This document shows, one piece after another, positions 44,650-54,032 of a stretch of DNA of 64,000 bases. Position 1 is the first letter of the stretch; every line of letters starts with the position of its first letter. The notes beneath the pieces are model-generated. The model did no database searches, was not told the DNA's origin, and was given only the letters and a program-made list of their open reading frames with translations. Origin of the DNA: Gammaproteobacteria bacterium (lineage in GTDB: Bacteria; Pseudomonadota; Gammaproteobacteria; Pseudomonadales; Azotimanducaceae); assembly GCA_018666555.1 (NCBI GenBank), contig JABIZD010000120.1, positions 1-64,000 of the forward strand, written 5' to 3'. The position numbers and the translations under genes were made by a program.

Positions 44650-46062
44650 GTGAATAAGATGACATGGTGGTTTGACATGATGCTGTGGAAACGAGTCCTG
44701 CTGGGGCTTGTGTTAGGGGTCATATTTGGTCTTGCGGTCGCTGAGATAATGGATGAAGCGAGCGGTACAGAGTTACTCCTGCAAGTAAAAGTCGTTGGTG
44801 ACCTGTTTGTTCAGACTATCCGACTATTAATTATCCCGCTGATCTTTTTCACACTTGTTGCCGGAGTACTGGCACTGGGAAGCCCTTCGAAATTAGGGTC
44901 AATTGGACTTAAAACACTTTTTCTTTATCTCATCACCACCTTTTTTGCTAATGTGATTGGCCTTTCGATGGGGACTATATTTCGACCAGGCGAGGGTGTC
45001 GACTTAGGCAGTGCGATTCCTAAAACATTGGATGGTGGCGGGACATTTCTGGAACGCATGACTGAGATAGTGACAAAGAACCCGTTTGAAAAGCTGCTGC
45101 AGGCGGACCCGACCCACTTGACCCTGTCGGTATTGCTATTGCTGGCTGGATATTATTTTGCCTTTAAGGCCAGGGATAAAGGTCCCCGCTCTATATTATT
45201 TATGGTTTTGCTTACCCTCGGTATTGCCATGGCTTCGCTGGACATATTAATGGTGATTCTAATCTCTATTTGCTTTGGAATAGGTGTGCTGTTCAGTGGG
45301 CCATTAGCCAGGCCCGTTACTTCCTTTTTTGAGCTGGCATCTGACCTGGTACTGAAGGTAACAACGATAATGATGGAGCTTGCGCCTTTTGGTGTATTTG
45401 GCCTGATTGCCTATGTCGCTGGCACTAGCGGTATCGAAGTCTTTAAATCAATCCTGATTCTTGCTATTGCTGTCTATCTTGGTTGTTTTCTGCACATGTT
45501 CATAGCTTACGGAGGCCTGATTAAGCTGGTTCTGAAGTTTCCACTGATTAAATTCTTTCGTGGCATAGTCGGTGCCCAGATGGTTGCCTATTCGACCTCT
45601 TCATCCTCAGCAACGCTGCCGGTTACCATCGCTCATGTGACTGAGAATTTTGGGGTCAGTAAGTCCATCGCAGGTTCAGTACTGCCGCTGGGCTCAACCA
45701 TAAACATGGACGGTACAGCCATGTATCTTGGCATCGTTGCTTTGTTCACGGCTCAGGTGTTTGGATATGCACTTGAACCGTATCATTACATTATGATTGC
45801 TGTCACTGCTGCGATGGTTTCAGTTGGAGCAGCGGGTATTCCCTCCGCCTCTTTATTTTTGTTAACACCGATGCTGGCAGTATTTGGAGTGTCTGATGCA
45901 CATGTGGCCCTGATAGTCGGGTTTATTTGGCCATTTGACCGGCTGCTGGATATGATGCGAACGGTGACCAATGTGACCGGTGATGCGGCAGTCTCAGTGG
46001 CAGTGGCGAAGTGGGAAGGAGAACTCGACGAGTCTGTCTTCCCTGGTGCAGCGGTTCGTTAG
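44650..46062 (+). CDS. DAACS-family dicarboxylate/amino acid:cation symporter
   Basis: 470 residues from the GTG at 44650, 9 bases after CAGGAG; a TTG at 44641 and an ATG at 44659 are alternatives. It has eight membrane segments and two re-entrant loops as in GltP/DctA. The serine-rich loop YSTSSSSATLP and the Na+/substrate motif NMDGTA are present, followed by PSASLFLL. Inner-membrane uptake of glutamate, aspartate or C4-dicarboxylates. Single gene. Confidence 0.92.
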   Translation: MNKMTWWFDMMLWKRVLLGLVLGVIFGLAVAEIMDEASGTELLLQVKVVGDLFVQTIRLLIIPLIFFTLVAGVLALGSPSKLGSIGLKTLFLYLITTFFANVIGLSMGTIFRPGEGVDLGSAIPKTLDGGGTFLERMTEIVTKNPFEKLLQADPTHLTLSVLLLLAGYYFAFKARDKGPRSILFMVLLTLGIAMASLDILMVILISICFGIGVLFSGPLARPVTSFFELASDLVLKVTTIMMELAPFGVFGLIAYVAGTSGIEVFKSILILAIAVYLGCFLHMFIAYGGLIKLVLKFPLIKFFRGIVGAQMVAYSTSSSSATLPVTIAHVTENFGVSKSIAGSVLPLGSTINMDGTAMYLGIVALFTAQVFGYALEPYHYIMIAVTAAMVSVGAAGIPSASLFLLTPMLAVFGVSDAHVALIVGFIWPFDRLLDMMRTVTNVTGDAAVSVAVAKWEGELDESVFPGAAVR

Positions 46063-46138
46063 GATCTGTTGAGTATCCTGTGCTTTGCAGTCAAAGCGTT
46101 ATAACAGCCCCGTGAATTGAATCTGGCGTGGTTCTGTT

Positions 46139-46825
46139 CTAACTGATAAATTCAGCTCGCATTCGATCATCTAGCTTGAATTGACCACCCATGGCAGTTG
46201 TCTGGGTGGTAGAGTTTGCATCCATTACCCCTCGTGCTTTAACACAGTAGTGGGTCGCTTCTATGGTCACAGCGACATCGTCGGTACCGAGAAGCGTTTG
46301 CAGGGCTAATAGGATCTGTTGGGTAAGACGCTCCTGTACCTGGGGGCGTTGCGCGAAAAATTTAACGATCTTGTTGATTTTCGACAGACCGATAATTTTG
46401 TCTTTGGGTATGTAGGCGACTTTGGATTTGCCATCGATGGTGATCAAGTGATGTTCACAGGTACTGATAACATTGATATTTGATACCTTGACCATCTCAT
46501 CGACTTGCATTTTGTTGTCAATAACCGTGATCTTAGGGAAATTGGTGTAGTCGAGGCCGCTGAATATTTCATCCAGGTACATTCGGGCAATTCGGTGAGG
46601 CGTCTCGCGCAAGCTGTCGTCAGATAAATCCAGACCGAGCGTGGTCAAGACAGCGGTCATGGAGTTGACGATGCGATCGTGCTTTTGATCTCTGGTTAAA
46701 TCCGTGTTGATCATCGGGGTTTCCAGGCCCTGTTGAATTAGAGCCTGTCTGACCTGTTCGGCAGCAGTCATAAACTGGGATGCACCACGACGCGATGTTG
46801 TAATGGACTCTGCATTGGCACTCAT
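46139..46825 (-). CDS. folE: GTP cyclohydrolase I
   Basis: 228 residues. Zinc ligands are in [10 protein letters not shown] and [11 protein letters not shown], and the active-site segment [25 protein letters not shown] is complete. It converts GTP to 7,8-dihydroneopterin triphosphate, the first step to folates and pterins. CGGAG precedes the ATG. A sigma-ECF-type promoter (46859-46888) lies 34 bases upstream, so it is probably part of the ChrR-controlled response. Inference: it could supply pterin cofactor for photolyase-type repair, known to be co-induced in related systems. Confidence 0.93.
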   Translation of the reverse strand: MSANAESITTSRRGASQFMTAAEQVRQALIQQGLETPMINTDLTRDQKHDRIVNSMTAVLTTLGLDLSDDSLRETPHRIARMYLDEIFSGLDYTNFPKITVIDNKMQVDEMVKVSNINVISTCEHHLITIDGKSKVAYIPKDKIIGLSKINKIVKFFAQRPQVQERLTQQILLALQTLLGTDDVAVTIEATHYCVKARGVMDANSTTQTTAMGGQFKLDDRMRAEFIS

Positions 46826-46858
46826 GGGTAACTCCGGTATTTTCTGTGGTTTTGCTGG

Positions 46859-46888
46859 TTAGTACGCTCTGGTAGGCTAAATGGATTA
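46859..46888 (-). promoter_or_regulatory. ECF sigma promoter of folE
   Basis: On the minus strand: TAATCC, 16 bases, CGTACTAA. It matches the site before the sigma gene itself in -35, spacing and CGTAC. Confidence 0.75.
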
Positions 46889-46928
46889 CCCCTGAGCGTG
46901 AGATTCTGCTTCTGTGTGGTTTGCTCTA

Positions 46929-47591
46929 TTAACTGGGGGAAAAACTGAGAAAAGGATTCAGCCAACGTTTCAGTCCAGTTAGCTTGAATGGCGCAGCCAG
47001 TACGGACAGACAAATGCATTCTTCATGTGTTGCGGCGATTGGCTGATGTATCTCTCCGGCTTCCCTGACCATGAAATCGCCGCGCTGGTAGACGCCATCT
47101 TCATCTGAAAAGCTACCTTTCAAGACCACGGTAATTTCTTTGCCGAGGTGATTGTGCTCAGGTACTTTGCCACCAACCTTAATTTTATGCAGGGCAAGCT
47201 CGTGGACTGTTTCGCCAACACTGATGGGTGCCACTTTCACCGAGGGTGAAAGGAACTTCCAGTGCAATTTACCTTCGGGTAAAAATTTTTGCAGGTAAGC
47301 GGGTATTGAACTAGCTACTTCGTCAATCGTAGTCGGCCTGGTAAGTAATGAATCCTCGCTGGTTTCGTCTTCCTCGACACAGGCGAAAATCTGCTCCAGG
47401 AGATCATCAGACACAGGTACCGCGTCAGCCTGTTCAAGCATTTCACCACCGAGTTCTTCGAGTGCTTTGACAGTGCTCTTGCAAGAATTACAAAACTGCA
47501 GATGGGTTGTCACGGAAATGGTGGGTGCGAGCGCCATGACCCCAGCAGTATACTCTGCTAATAGATCAGCATCCGGGTGGTTTTTAATCAT
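46929..47591 (-). CDS. chrR: ChrR-family zinc anti-sigma factor with cupin domain
   Basis: 220 residues. The N-terminal anti-sigma domain has H5, H30, C34 and C37, matching the zinc ligands H6, H31, C35 and C38 of Rhodobacter sphaeroides ChrR shifted by one. The C-terminal cupin has H146, H148, E152 and H182, matching the second metal site H141, H143, E147 and H177 shifted by five. In the known system ChrR holds SigE/RpoE inactive and releases it on singlet oxygen, via the cupin domain. It overlaps the sigma gene by 8 bases. The complete ligand sets make a working sensor likely. Confidence 0.92.
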   Translation of the reverse strand: MIKNHPDADLLAEYTAGVMALAPTISVTTHLQFCNSCKSTVKALEELGGEMLEQADAVPVSDDLLEQIFACVEEDETSEDSLLTRPTTIDEVASSIPAYLQKFLPEGKLHWKFLSPSVKVAPISVGETVHELALHKIKVGGKVPEHNHLGKEITVVLKGSFSDEDGVYQRGDFMVREAGEIHQPIAATHEECICLSVLAAPFKLTGLKRWLNPFLSFSPS

Positions 47592-48216
47592 TTTCAGTCG
47601 CTCCAGTTTGCCTTTCCGCGATGCTACCGGGCAGGGCCAGTTTCATTTTTGCCAGTGCAAGCCTTATCCTCGATTTGACGGTGCCGAGCGGCAGATTGAG
47701 GGTATCAGCCACCTGCTGTCCTGATTTTCCTCGGAAATACATGAGCGCAAGTACCTCGGCTTGCTCAGCCGGTAGTTTGCGGAGTTCTTCGCTGACAAAA
47801 CGTTTGTTTCTCAGTTGGACCAAGCTAGTGTGCGGTGCTTCGGTAGGGTAGTCAGCATAGATATCTTCGGCATTTAATCTGTCGGGGTTTTGCCTGACCT
47901 GGGTCCTGATCGCGTCAATGCGAGTATTCCTGGCGATAGTATAAATCCAGGTGCTGGCTGAACCCTGTTTACTGGAGAAGTGGGGCGCTTTTCGCCACAC
48001 CTTAATCCAGGTTTCCTGGACCAGCTCTTCGACACTGGCGGAGTCTTGTCCTCCGCTTTTCATCAGGAATGATTTGAGCAGCGGAGAGAAATGCTTAAAG
48101 ACGGCAGCAAAAGCTGCCTTATCCTTATACAGGCCGACTTTTTCCAGATAGCTATCCCATTCTAGGCGTTCGTTCATCAGCGTGGCTGGCTTCCTGGAAT
48201 CAAAACTGATTTTCAT
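47584..48216 (-). CDS. rpoE: ECF sigma factor (ChrR-partnered, ECF11-like)
   Basis: 210 residues. Region 2 (VEELVQETWIKVWRKAPHF ... ASTWIYTIARNTRIDAIR) binds the -10 and core polymerase, and region 4 (LRKLPAEQAEVLALMYFRGKSGQQVADTLNLPLGTVKSRI) binds the -35. The partner is the overlapping chrR gene. Translation may start at 48216 or at the internal ATG 48177 (MNERLEW), whose AGGA lies 14 bases upstream. An autoregulatory-type promoter lies at 48247-48276. It likely directs the singlet-oxygen or photo-oxidative response and reads the four sites listed in this window. The gene name refers to the R. sphaeroides rpoE type, not the E. coli envelope sigma-E. Confidence 0.92.
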   Translation of the reverse strand: MKISFDSRKPATLMNERLEWDSYLEKVGLYKDKAAFAAVFKHFSPLLKSFLMKSGGQDSASVEELVQETWIKVWRKAPHFSSKQGSASTWIYTIARNTRIDAIRTQVRQNPDRLNAEDIYADYPTEAPHTSLVQLRNKRFVSEELRKLPAEQAEVLALMYFRGKSGQQVADTLNLPLGTVKSRIRLALAKMKLALPGSIAERQTGATEND

Positions 48217-48246
48217 TCGATAAAAAGTCTTTAGCTTATTTATCGT

Positions 48247-48276
48247 ATTGTACGAAGGTTACACCTTTTTGGATTA
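48247..48276 (-). promoter_or_regulatory. ECF sigma autoregulatory promoter
   Basis: On the minus strand: TAATCC, 16 bases, CGTACAAT, 30 bases before the sigma gene start. Confidence 0.75.
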
Positions 48277-48334
48277 CTGGTGAGCAAATTTCATTTGCAA
48301 TTCGGTTAAAACTGTAAATTTTATGATCTGATAG

Positions 48335-48364
48335 TGATCCGAAACCACCTGGTGAACGAATAAT
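48335..48364 (+). promoter_or_regulatory. ECF sigma promoter of the SOUL gene
   Basis: TGATCC, 16 bases, CGAATAAT, 36 bases before the GTG start. The -35 equals the known R. sphaeroides sigma-E -35; the -10 has CGAA where the other sites have CGTA. Confidence 0.68.
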
Positions 48365-48400
48365 AAGCTCGAGGAAAGCGAAACGAGGGTTGAATAGCAA

Positions 48401-49015
48401 GTGAGAAATACACAGAAAAGATGGTGGTCAGTCCTGGTGTTGACAGTCGGTGGCCTGGCCCAGGGAGTAGCGGCGATCGAGCAACCTGGCTTTGAAGTAA
48501 CTGAGGAAATAGGAGATCTGGAGATTCGCCGCTACGAGCAGCATATCGTCGCTCGAACTCTGGTTGGCAGTCCTTTCAAGGAAGCAGGTAACGAGGGTTT
48601 CAGGCGGCTTGCAGGTTACATATTTGGTGATAATGATCTCGATCAGAAGATAGCTATGACCGCTCCCGTGGGACTCACGGCAGAGTCGCAGGAAAAAGAC
48701 GATGAGCAATTCTGGGTCACCTTCAGTATGCCTGCTGAGTACGGTTTTGATGAGTTACCTGAGCCGGATGATGCTCGGGTCCAGGTCGAGACGGTTGCGA
48801 CAAGATATCTGGCGGTGCTTCCCTACAGAGGCAACTGGTCAGAAAAGCGATACCGAAAACATGAAGCTAAATTGTTGTCGCTACTTGAAAACGTCAGTAC
48901 CTGGCGTATTGCTGGAGAACCAACCTGGGCAAGGTATGATCCGCCGTTTATGCCCGGATTCATGCGGTCGAATGAGGTCGCAATTGAAGTGGTTCCAATT
49001 GTAGTGGGGCAATAA
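48401..49015 (+). CDS. SOUL-family haem-binding protein
   Basis: 204 residues with a signal peptide (about 1-25, GGLAQGVAA), so secreted to the periplasm. The SOUL domain opens with GFEVTEEIGDLEIRRYEQHIVART, then FRRLAGYIFGDN, KIAMTAPVG and the WVTFSMPAEY block, matching bacterial SOUL proteins. The family binds haem or porphyrin. Transcription probably starts from the ECF promoter at 48335, placing a tetrapyrrole-binding protein under singlet-oxygen control. The start is a GTG. The next gene overlaps by TAATG. Confidence 0.88.
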   Translation: MRNTQKRWWSVLVLTVGGLAQGVAAIEQPGFEVTEEIGDLEIRRYEQHIVARTLVGSPFKEAGNEGFRRLAGYIFGDNDLDQKIAMTAPVGLTAESQEKDDEQFWVTFSMPAEYGFDELPEPDDARVQVETVATRYLAVLPYRGNWSEKRYRKHEAKLLSLLENVSTWRIAGEPTWARYDPPFMPGFMRSNEVAIEVVPIVVGQ

Positions 49016-49551
49016 TGATGCTTGAGCAGACCGATGCTCTGTTAACGATTGCAGAAGTTTCGGCGACATTTGCCGGATTTGCGGCCCTTGTGACACTGTT
49101 TGCCAGACGCCGAGTGGATGGCGCGGTGGCTCATGACCTGCTTCGGCTTCGGCTGGTCATTGGCATGAGTGTTGTCGTCGTCATGGCGGCCTTGATCCCT
49201 GTGGCTGTGGCCGGGTTTGGCCTGGTTGAGTCGATAGTCTGGCAGGTTAGTGCGGCGTTTTTTCTGCTTCTGATCTACTTCGTAATCAGTAGCTTTGTAA
49301 CCTCTTACATTCCAGTAAAGGGTTCTTTCCCACCTGATAATCTAGCCGTTTTGGTTGCAGTGAGCATGGAAATTCTGATTCAGGTTTGCTTGATTTTGGT
49401 GCTGGTTGGTGTGGCCAGTGAACGCCAGTACGGGCTTTATACCTCTGCTTTGATTGCGACCATTGGTCAGGTAGCCTTCATTTTCCTGAGGCTAGTGGGA
49501 TCAACATTTTCGGGTATTGTCTACAAGTCTGAGTCATCTCAGTCGGTCTAG
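49015..49551 (+). CDS. Small integral membrane protein, unknown family
   Basis: 178 residues with four hydrophobic segments (about 14-29, 45-70, 77-98 and 117-160 in one or two passes). The first segment, ISATFAGF-like (EVSATFAGFAALVTLF), recalls an uncharacterised family of short bacterial membrane proteins. No catalytic motif. The start overlaps the SOUL stop (TAATG), so it is co-expressed under the same ECF promoter. Possibly a membrane partner of the SOUL protein; this is inference. Confidence 0.75.
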   Translation: MMLEQTDALLTIAEVSATFAGFAALVTLFARRRVDGAVAHDLLRLRLVIGMSVVVVMAALIPVAVAGFGLVESIVWQVSAAFFLLLIYFVISSFVTSYIPVKGSFPPDNLAVLVAVSMEILIQVCLILVLVGVASERQYGLYTSALIATIGQVAFIFLRLVGSTFSGIVYKSESSQSV

Positions 49552-49733
49552 AAACGCTGCAGGCCCGCTGCTGGTAGCCTGCGCTACGTCATAATTCGTT
49601 AGCTTTCCCAGAGCGACGCAGATAAGAGCCGCCTGTCGGGTGATAAGTGTCGCAGAGCAGAGCCCTGCTCATGCTCCATCATCTGCACTAAAGAATCTCG
49701 AACAAAGGCGGTATCGCCTCTGCGGTGCAAGGT

Positions 49734-51116
49734 TCAGAAACGCGTTGGATCCCTTTGCTGTAAGGCTAGTTCTATCTCAGCTACTCGTGTGTCCGTGAGG
49801 CTATAGAAAGCAAGCGCAAAGACGTTTAGCAGAGCGAAAGCCGCTGGAATAAAGGTAAACAACAGTCGGATGCCCATAAGAGAATCTTCGGTCTGTGGCA
49901 TGTTTGCCATGTAGCCAAAATAGGCCAGTAGCCAACCTGATAGGCCAGCGCCGATAGTCAAACCAAATTTCTGTGCAAACATTGTCGCTGAAAATACCAA
50001 TCCAGTCATGCGTCGTTTGAAGCGCCATTCGCTGTAGTCTGCGACGTCGCCATACATTGCCCAGACCAGTGGAGCAGTAGGCCCGGCGATAATTGCACCG
50101 ATGCAGCTTACGGCTAACATGGTCCAGTATTGATCAGGCGGAATAAAGAACAGAGCCGCGCCTGCTATGGCACTGCCCAGTGACAGAACTATCAGTAATA
50201 GTTTTTTCTCAAAGCGATCGTTCAGGAACTTTGTGCAGCAGACACCTAGAATCAGCGCCAGCGCATTCAAGGTCATGAAAAACGTTGTTTTGTCGAAGAT
50301 CCAGACAAACGCGCTGCTGTCATCGAGCACGTAGTATTTGAAATAGTGTATGGTGACTGCGCCCTTCAGGGCGACGCTGGTCAAGGTCAGGATGCCAGCA
50401 AAAAATAAAACAATCCACGGTCCGGTATTAATCAGTATTTTCAGGTCGTTCTTGATGCTGACTGACTCCTCCGGTGGAGAGGCTACTCTTTCTCGAGTTA
50501 ATGCAAAGGTGGTCCAGAACAGGGCAATCGAAACAACAGCAAAGATAGCCATAGTGGTGCGGAATCCATCGGCCTCATCCTCAATTCCGAAATATTGAAC
50601 CATCGGTCTGACCAGCATTGAAATCAGCAGGGTGCCGCCAAAAGCACCAACAAATCGAAACGAGGACAATATGGTTCGTTCCGAGGATAACGGTGTCATC
50701 ACACCCATCAATGCCGAATAGGGCACATTGATTGCCGTATAGAGCATCATCATGAGCGAGTAAGTGACCCAGGCGTAAATCAGCCTGCCGGTATCATCGA
50801 ACTCTGGACCTGCAAACATCAGATAGCCCATCGCAGCATAGGGGATAGCCATCCATAAAATATAGGGTCTGAATTTACCAAACCTTGTCTGGGTTCGGTC
50901 AGCAAGGATGCCCATGAGAGGATCATTGACCGCATCCCACAGTTTGGTAACGAAAAACATGGTGCCAACAGCGGCAGGTGATATGCCGAACACGTCGGTG
51001 TAGTAATACAACAGAAATATGTTGAAGGTCTGAAAAAAGAAATTCGACGCTGTATCGCCGAGACCGTAGCCGACGCGTTCACTGAACCGAAGCTGGTTTT
51101 GACTCTCGACTTTCAT
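49734..51116 (-). CDS. GPH-family (MFS) symporter
   Basis: 460 residues. The start at 51116 is set by GAGGATCT six bases upstream; a longer frame to 51161 has no such site. About 12 membrane segments with GPH motifs DAVNDPLMGILADRTQTRFGKFRPYILW. Family members move sugars or glycosides with cations. A GPH transporter is among the sigma-E targets I recall from R. sphaeroides, but no ECF site is seen upstream here. Its position within the ECF-controlled block may be coincidence. Substrate unknown. Confidence 0.85.
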   Translation of the reverse strand: MKVESQNQLRFSERVGYGLGDTASNFFFQTFNIFLLYYYTDVFGISPAAVGTMFFVTKLWDAVNDPLMGILADRTQTRFGKFRPYILWMAIPYAAMGYLMFAGPEFDDTGRLIYAWVTYSLMMMLYTAINVPYSALMGVMTPLSSERTILSSFRFVGAFGGTLLISMLVRPMVQYFGIEDEADGFRTTMAIFAVVSIALFWTTFALTRERVASPPEESVSIKNDLKILINTGPWIVLFFAGILTLTSVALKGAVTIHYFKYYVLDDSSAFVWIFDKTTFFMTLNALALILGVCCTKFLNDRFEKKLLLIVLSLGSAIAGAALFFIPPDQYWTMLAVSCIGAIIAGPTAPLVWAMYGDVADYSEWRFKRRMTGLVFSATMFAQKFGLTIGAGLSGWLLAYFGYMANMPQTEDSLMGIRLLFTFIPAAFALLNVFALAFYSLTDTRVAEIELALQQRDPTRF

Positions 51117-51396
51117 AGATCCTCGATGCAGTGCAGTTATTGCAAGGTCAAGCTTCGTCAATTATGACAGCGTTGTCAAATTTATCTGTGATTGGCTCTG
51201 ATAAGACGCTAAATTGCAATTAATCCAGTGTTTGTGGATGTCTTTAGAAAAGCGTGCTGGGCAAGGAAATTTAGTTAGGCATCAGGAATGCTCGAACCAG
51301 GGGCTTAGTCATAAGCTGCAAAGGGCAGGAAGACATCGGGCAACAAAAAAACGTGTTTTATTCGTACTCACGATTAGAACTTGTTGGGTAGATAAT

Positions 51397-53005
51397 ATGT
51401 CTGAAGCGATTCAAACAGAAAAATCAGGTTACAGCGTATGTACTATCCGTGACATTGGTTGCCAGCTTCGATCAGAAGCTAAAGATGGCAAACTAGCCAG
51501 TGTCAGGGCGCATGATCATCCCGCTCTAGCCAAAAATATTTGCTTCAAAGGCGTGGCAGCGCCTGATCTGCACAATCATAAAGACCGGATTCGTAAACCG
51601 CTTAAAAGGGTAGGTGAGCGTGGTGAGGATCAATGGGTGGAAATCTCCTATGAACAGGCGATGGATGAGATAGCCGAAAAGCTAGCTGGTGTGGTTACCA
51701 AGTACGGTCCTGAGTCCTTGGCAGTTTCTACGTCGGGCTGGAATACGCAGTCGACTCACGGCATGGATCGACGTTTTATGAATGCCCTGGGGAGCCCTAA
51801 TTACATTAGCGGGGTCTCGCTGTGTGCAGGCAATACTGCAGCTGTAAACAAACTGACATACGGTTGGTTTGTTGGTGCGGATATAGGCAATACTGAATGT
51901 ATTGTTCTGTTTGGTCATAATCCGAGAAAACACAGTTGGACACCTATTTTTAACGCCATCAATGCGGCTCAGGCAAGAGGCGCCAAACTCATTGTTTTAG
52001 ACCCGCGTGTTTCTGATCAAGCAGAGAAAGCCGACTTGCATCTGCGTTTGTGCTCCGGTACCGATGCCGCCATGTCCCTGGGCTGGCTGAACGTCATTAT
52101 CAATGAAGAACTGTGTGACAAAACCTTTGTCGCCGAGCACACCACGGGCTTTGAAGAACTCTGTGCGCGGGTTAATGAATATCCCTTGGAGCGGGTTGCA
52201 GAGATAACCGGGGTAGATGCAGAACTGATTGCCGAGGCGGTCCGAGCCTATGCCACTGCTGAGTCAGCAGTGATTCCATGGACACCAATCACCGATAGGC
52301 AGATCTCTTCTACATCTGCTATTCGATTGCACAGCCTCCAAAATTCCGCAAATATGAAGAAACTGGATTCGCAACGCCATTGGCTAAGGTGGAACTGAAA
52401 TCCTCGATTCTCGATGACCTGGGTTTTGATCCACTGCCTTACGACCGTGAAGGACCGGCAGTCAGTGAGGAGTTTCCATACCACGTGTTTACAGGGGTAA
52501 GGGAGGATGCTTTTTTCCAGACGGGTCAAAACAAGTGGAGTCACTGCGCAAGCGCTCGCCAACGCCGAAACTCTTTATGCACCCGACTGATGCTGCCAAG
52601 GAAGGCGTTATAGAGGGTGATTGGGCAAGCTTGAAGACAACAACAGGTGAAGTCAGGGCTAAAATATCCGTGCAGCCGTCCAGGAAGGAAGGTCACATTC
52701 GTGTACCTCATGGCTGGTGGTATCCAGAAATGCGCGGAGAGGCGCAATTGGCTGGAGTTTTCATCTCGAGCGACGCGGTTTTATGTCCTGATGATCCCGA
52801 GGTTCTTGATTACGAACAAGGTATCCCTCACTTCACGGGGTTCCCAGGGCGAATAGATAAACTGCAGGCTGAACCAGCAGGGATGTCTGTAGGTTCTGGC
52901 GGGCTGAACATTGCTCGTAGGGGTGTCGCAGAGCGGTTGCGACACCGCCTTATTCAACGCTTCAGAGATCATGGAACGCGGCAAATAGCTCAGGCTATTC
53001 GTTAA
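51397..53005 (+). pseudogene. Decayed molybdopterin oxidoreductase
   Basis: The N-terminal third of a DMSO-reductase-family enzyme reads from ATG 51397 to about 52345 (YGPESLAVSTSGWNTQSTHG, then TDAAMSLGWLNVIINE and ITDRQISSTSAIRLHS). It then jumps to sequence from near the C-terminus in another frame (FRKYEETGFATPLAKVELKSS, from about 52350), and about 52520-52531 a second shift restores a third frame (VESLRKRSPTPKLFMHP) that runs to 53005. The middle part, some hundreds of residues of molybdopterin-binding sequence, is missing. The [4Fe-4S] motif is also damaged: CTIR-DIGC has Arg (CGT) where a Cys is expected. This is a clear pseudogene. Confidence 0.85.
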
Positions 53006-53015
53006 GGCTTTCAAG

Positions 53016-54032
53016 CTACTTTGGAGCCATCAGGAAGTGCCCGACGTGCCATTCTGTACCTCCCTTATAGGCAAATAGTTCTTCGCAGGCCATGGTAAAC
53101 AAACGCCAGCGATTGAATTGAATGTGGTCTGGCTCTGGGTTATCACTTTGACCCAAGGCCGCTAACGCTAAGGACTGATGGGCAGCAAGGTTGTTCAGCC
53201 AGTGCTGGCAGGTCCTGGCATAATGCTGTCCGCTAACGAACCAGCTTTGCTTAAGCTCAAGATGGTCCTGGAAGTAGGTTGGTAAATCGTAGGATGGCAT
53301 TACCCCGCCAGAAAAAAAGTGTTTGCTCATCCAGTCTGCAGAGGATTCGACCTCAAAAAAATAGGGGGTGTCTCGATGGCAGAACACATGAAAAAATAGC
53401 TGTCCGTCAGTTTTTAACCAGTCGGCAACACGCTCTAGTAGCAGATGATAATTGCGCATATGCTCAAACATCTCTACCGACACGACTCGGTCGAATCGGT
53501 TATCGGTGTCAAAATCATTCATATCGCTGGTGATGACTTCAAGATTATTGAGACCAATTTGCTCGGCTTGGCTGACTATATAGTCGCGCTGAGAGGTGGA
53601 ATTACTCACAGCAGTAATTCGAGAAGTGGGAAACTGCTCGGCCAGATATAGTGTCAGGGAGCCCCAGCCACATCCTAGTTCCAAGATATCCATACCGTCT
53701 TCAATTTTTGCTCGTTTGGTAGTCAGTGCCAGCATATCCTGTTCGGCCTGCGCCAGGTCCGCACTGCTACTTTCAAAAAGTCCACAGCTGTACTTTAACC
53801 TGGGTCCGAGCATCAGCTTGAAAAACTCCGTTGGAACTTCGTAATGCTGCTGGTTTGCATTTTCGGTGTGGACTGCTAACGCACCCGTGTGCATGGTTCG
53901 AACGATGCCGTCTTTGCCATTTTCTCGGGTCTGCTCATTGGCTAGACGAGAGAGTAGCAGCCGCTTGATGCCAAAGCGAGTGATAGCGTCTGGTACCATA
54001 CCGTTTTCTGCCAGTCTAATAGCAAGGTTCAT
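53016..54032 (-). CDS. Cyclopropane-fatty-acid-synthase-like methyltransferase (divergent)
   Basis: 338 residues. Opening QHYEVPTEFFKLMLGPRLKYSCGLF is that of CFA-type lipid methyltransferases; the SAM-binding motif is LELGCGWGSLTLYLA, followed by VVSVEMFEHMRNY. The product strand reads FFHVFCH rather than the usual LHTIG. It transfers a methyl(ene) group from S-adenosylmethionine to unsaturated acyl chains in phospholipids. Last gene of a four-gene operon; its start overlaps the upstream CFA gene by 4 bases. Related methyltransferases in R. sphaeroides act in furan fatty acid synthesis (from memory), an alternative role. Confidence 0.85.
   Translation of the reverse strand: MNLAIRLAENGMVPDAITRFGIKRLLLSRLANEQTRENGKDGIVRTMHTGALAVHTENANQQHYEVPTEFFKLMLGPRLKYSCGLFESSSADLAQAEQDMLALTTKRAKIEDGMDILELGCGWGSLTLYLAEQFPTSRITAVSNSTSQRDYIVSQAEQIGLNNLEVITSDMNDFDTDNRFDRVVSVEMFEHMRNYHLLLERVADWLKTDGQLFFHVFCHRDTPYFFEVESSADWMSKHFFSGGVMPSYDLPTYFQDHLELKQSWFVSGQHYARTCQHWLNNLAAHQSLALAALGQSDNPEPDHIQFNRWRLFTMACEELFAYKGGTEWHVGHFLMAPK

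Noticed and set aside
49555-49675. Stem-loops GCAGGC/GCCTGC and GAGCAG/CTGCTC after the SOUL pair
   Set aside because: No T tract on either strand, so not called as terminators.
51117-51161. 15-residue N-terminal extension of the GPH transporter
   Set aside because: GAGGATCT sits right before the internal ATG at 51116, and the conserved family start follows that ATG.
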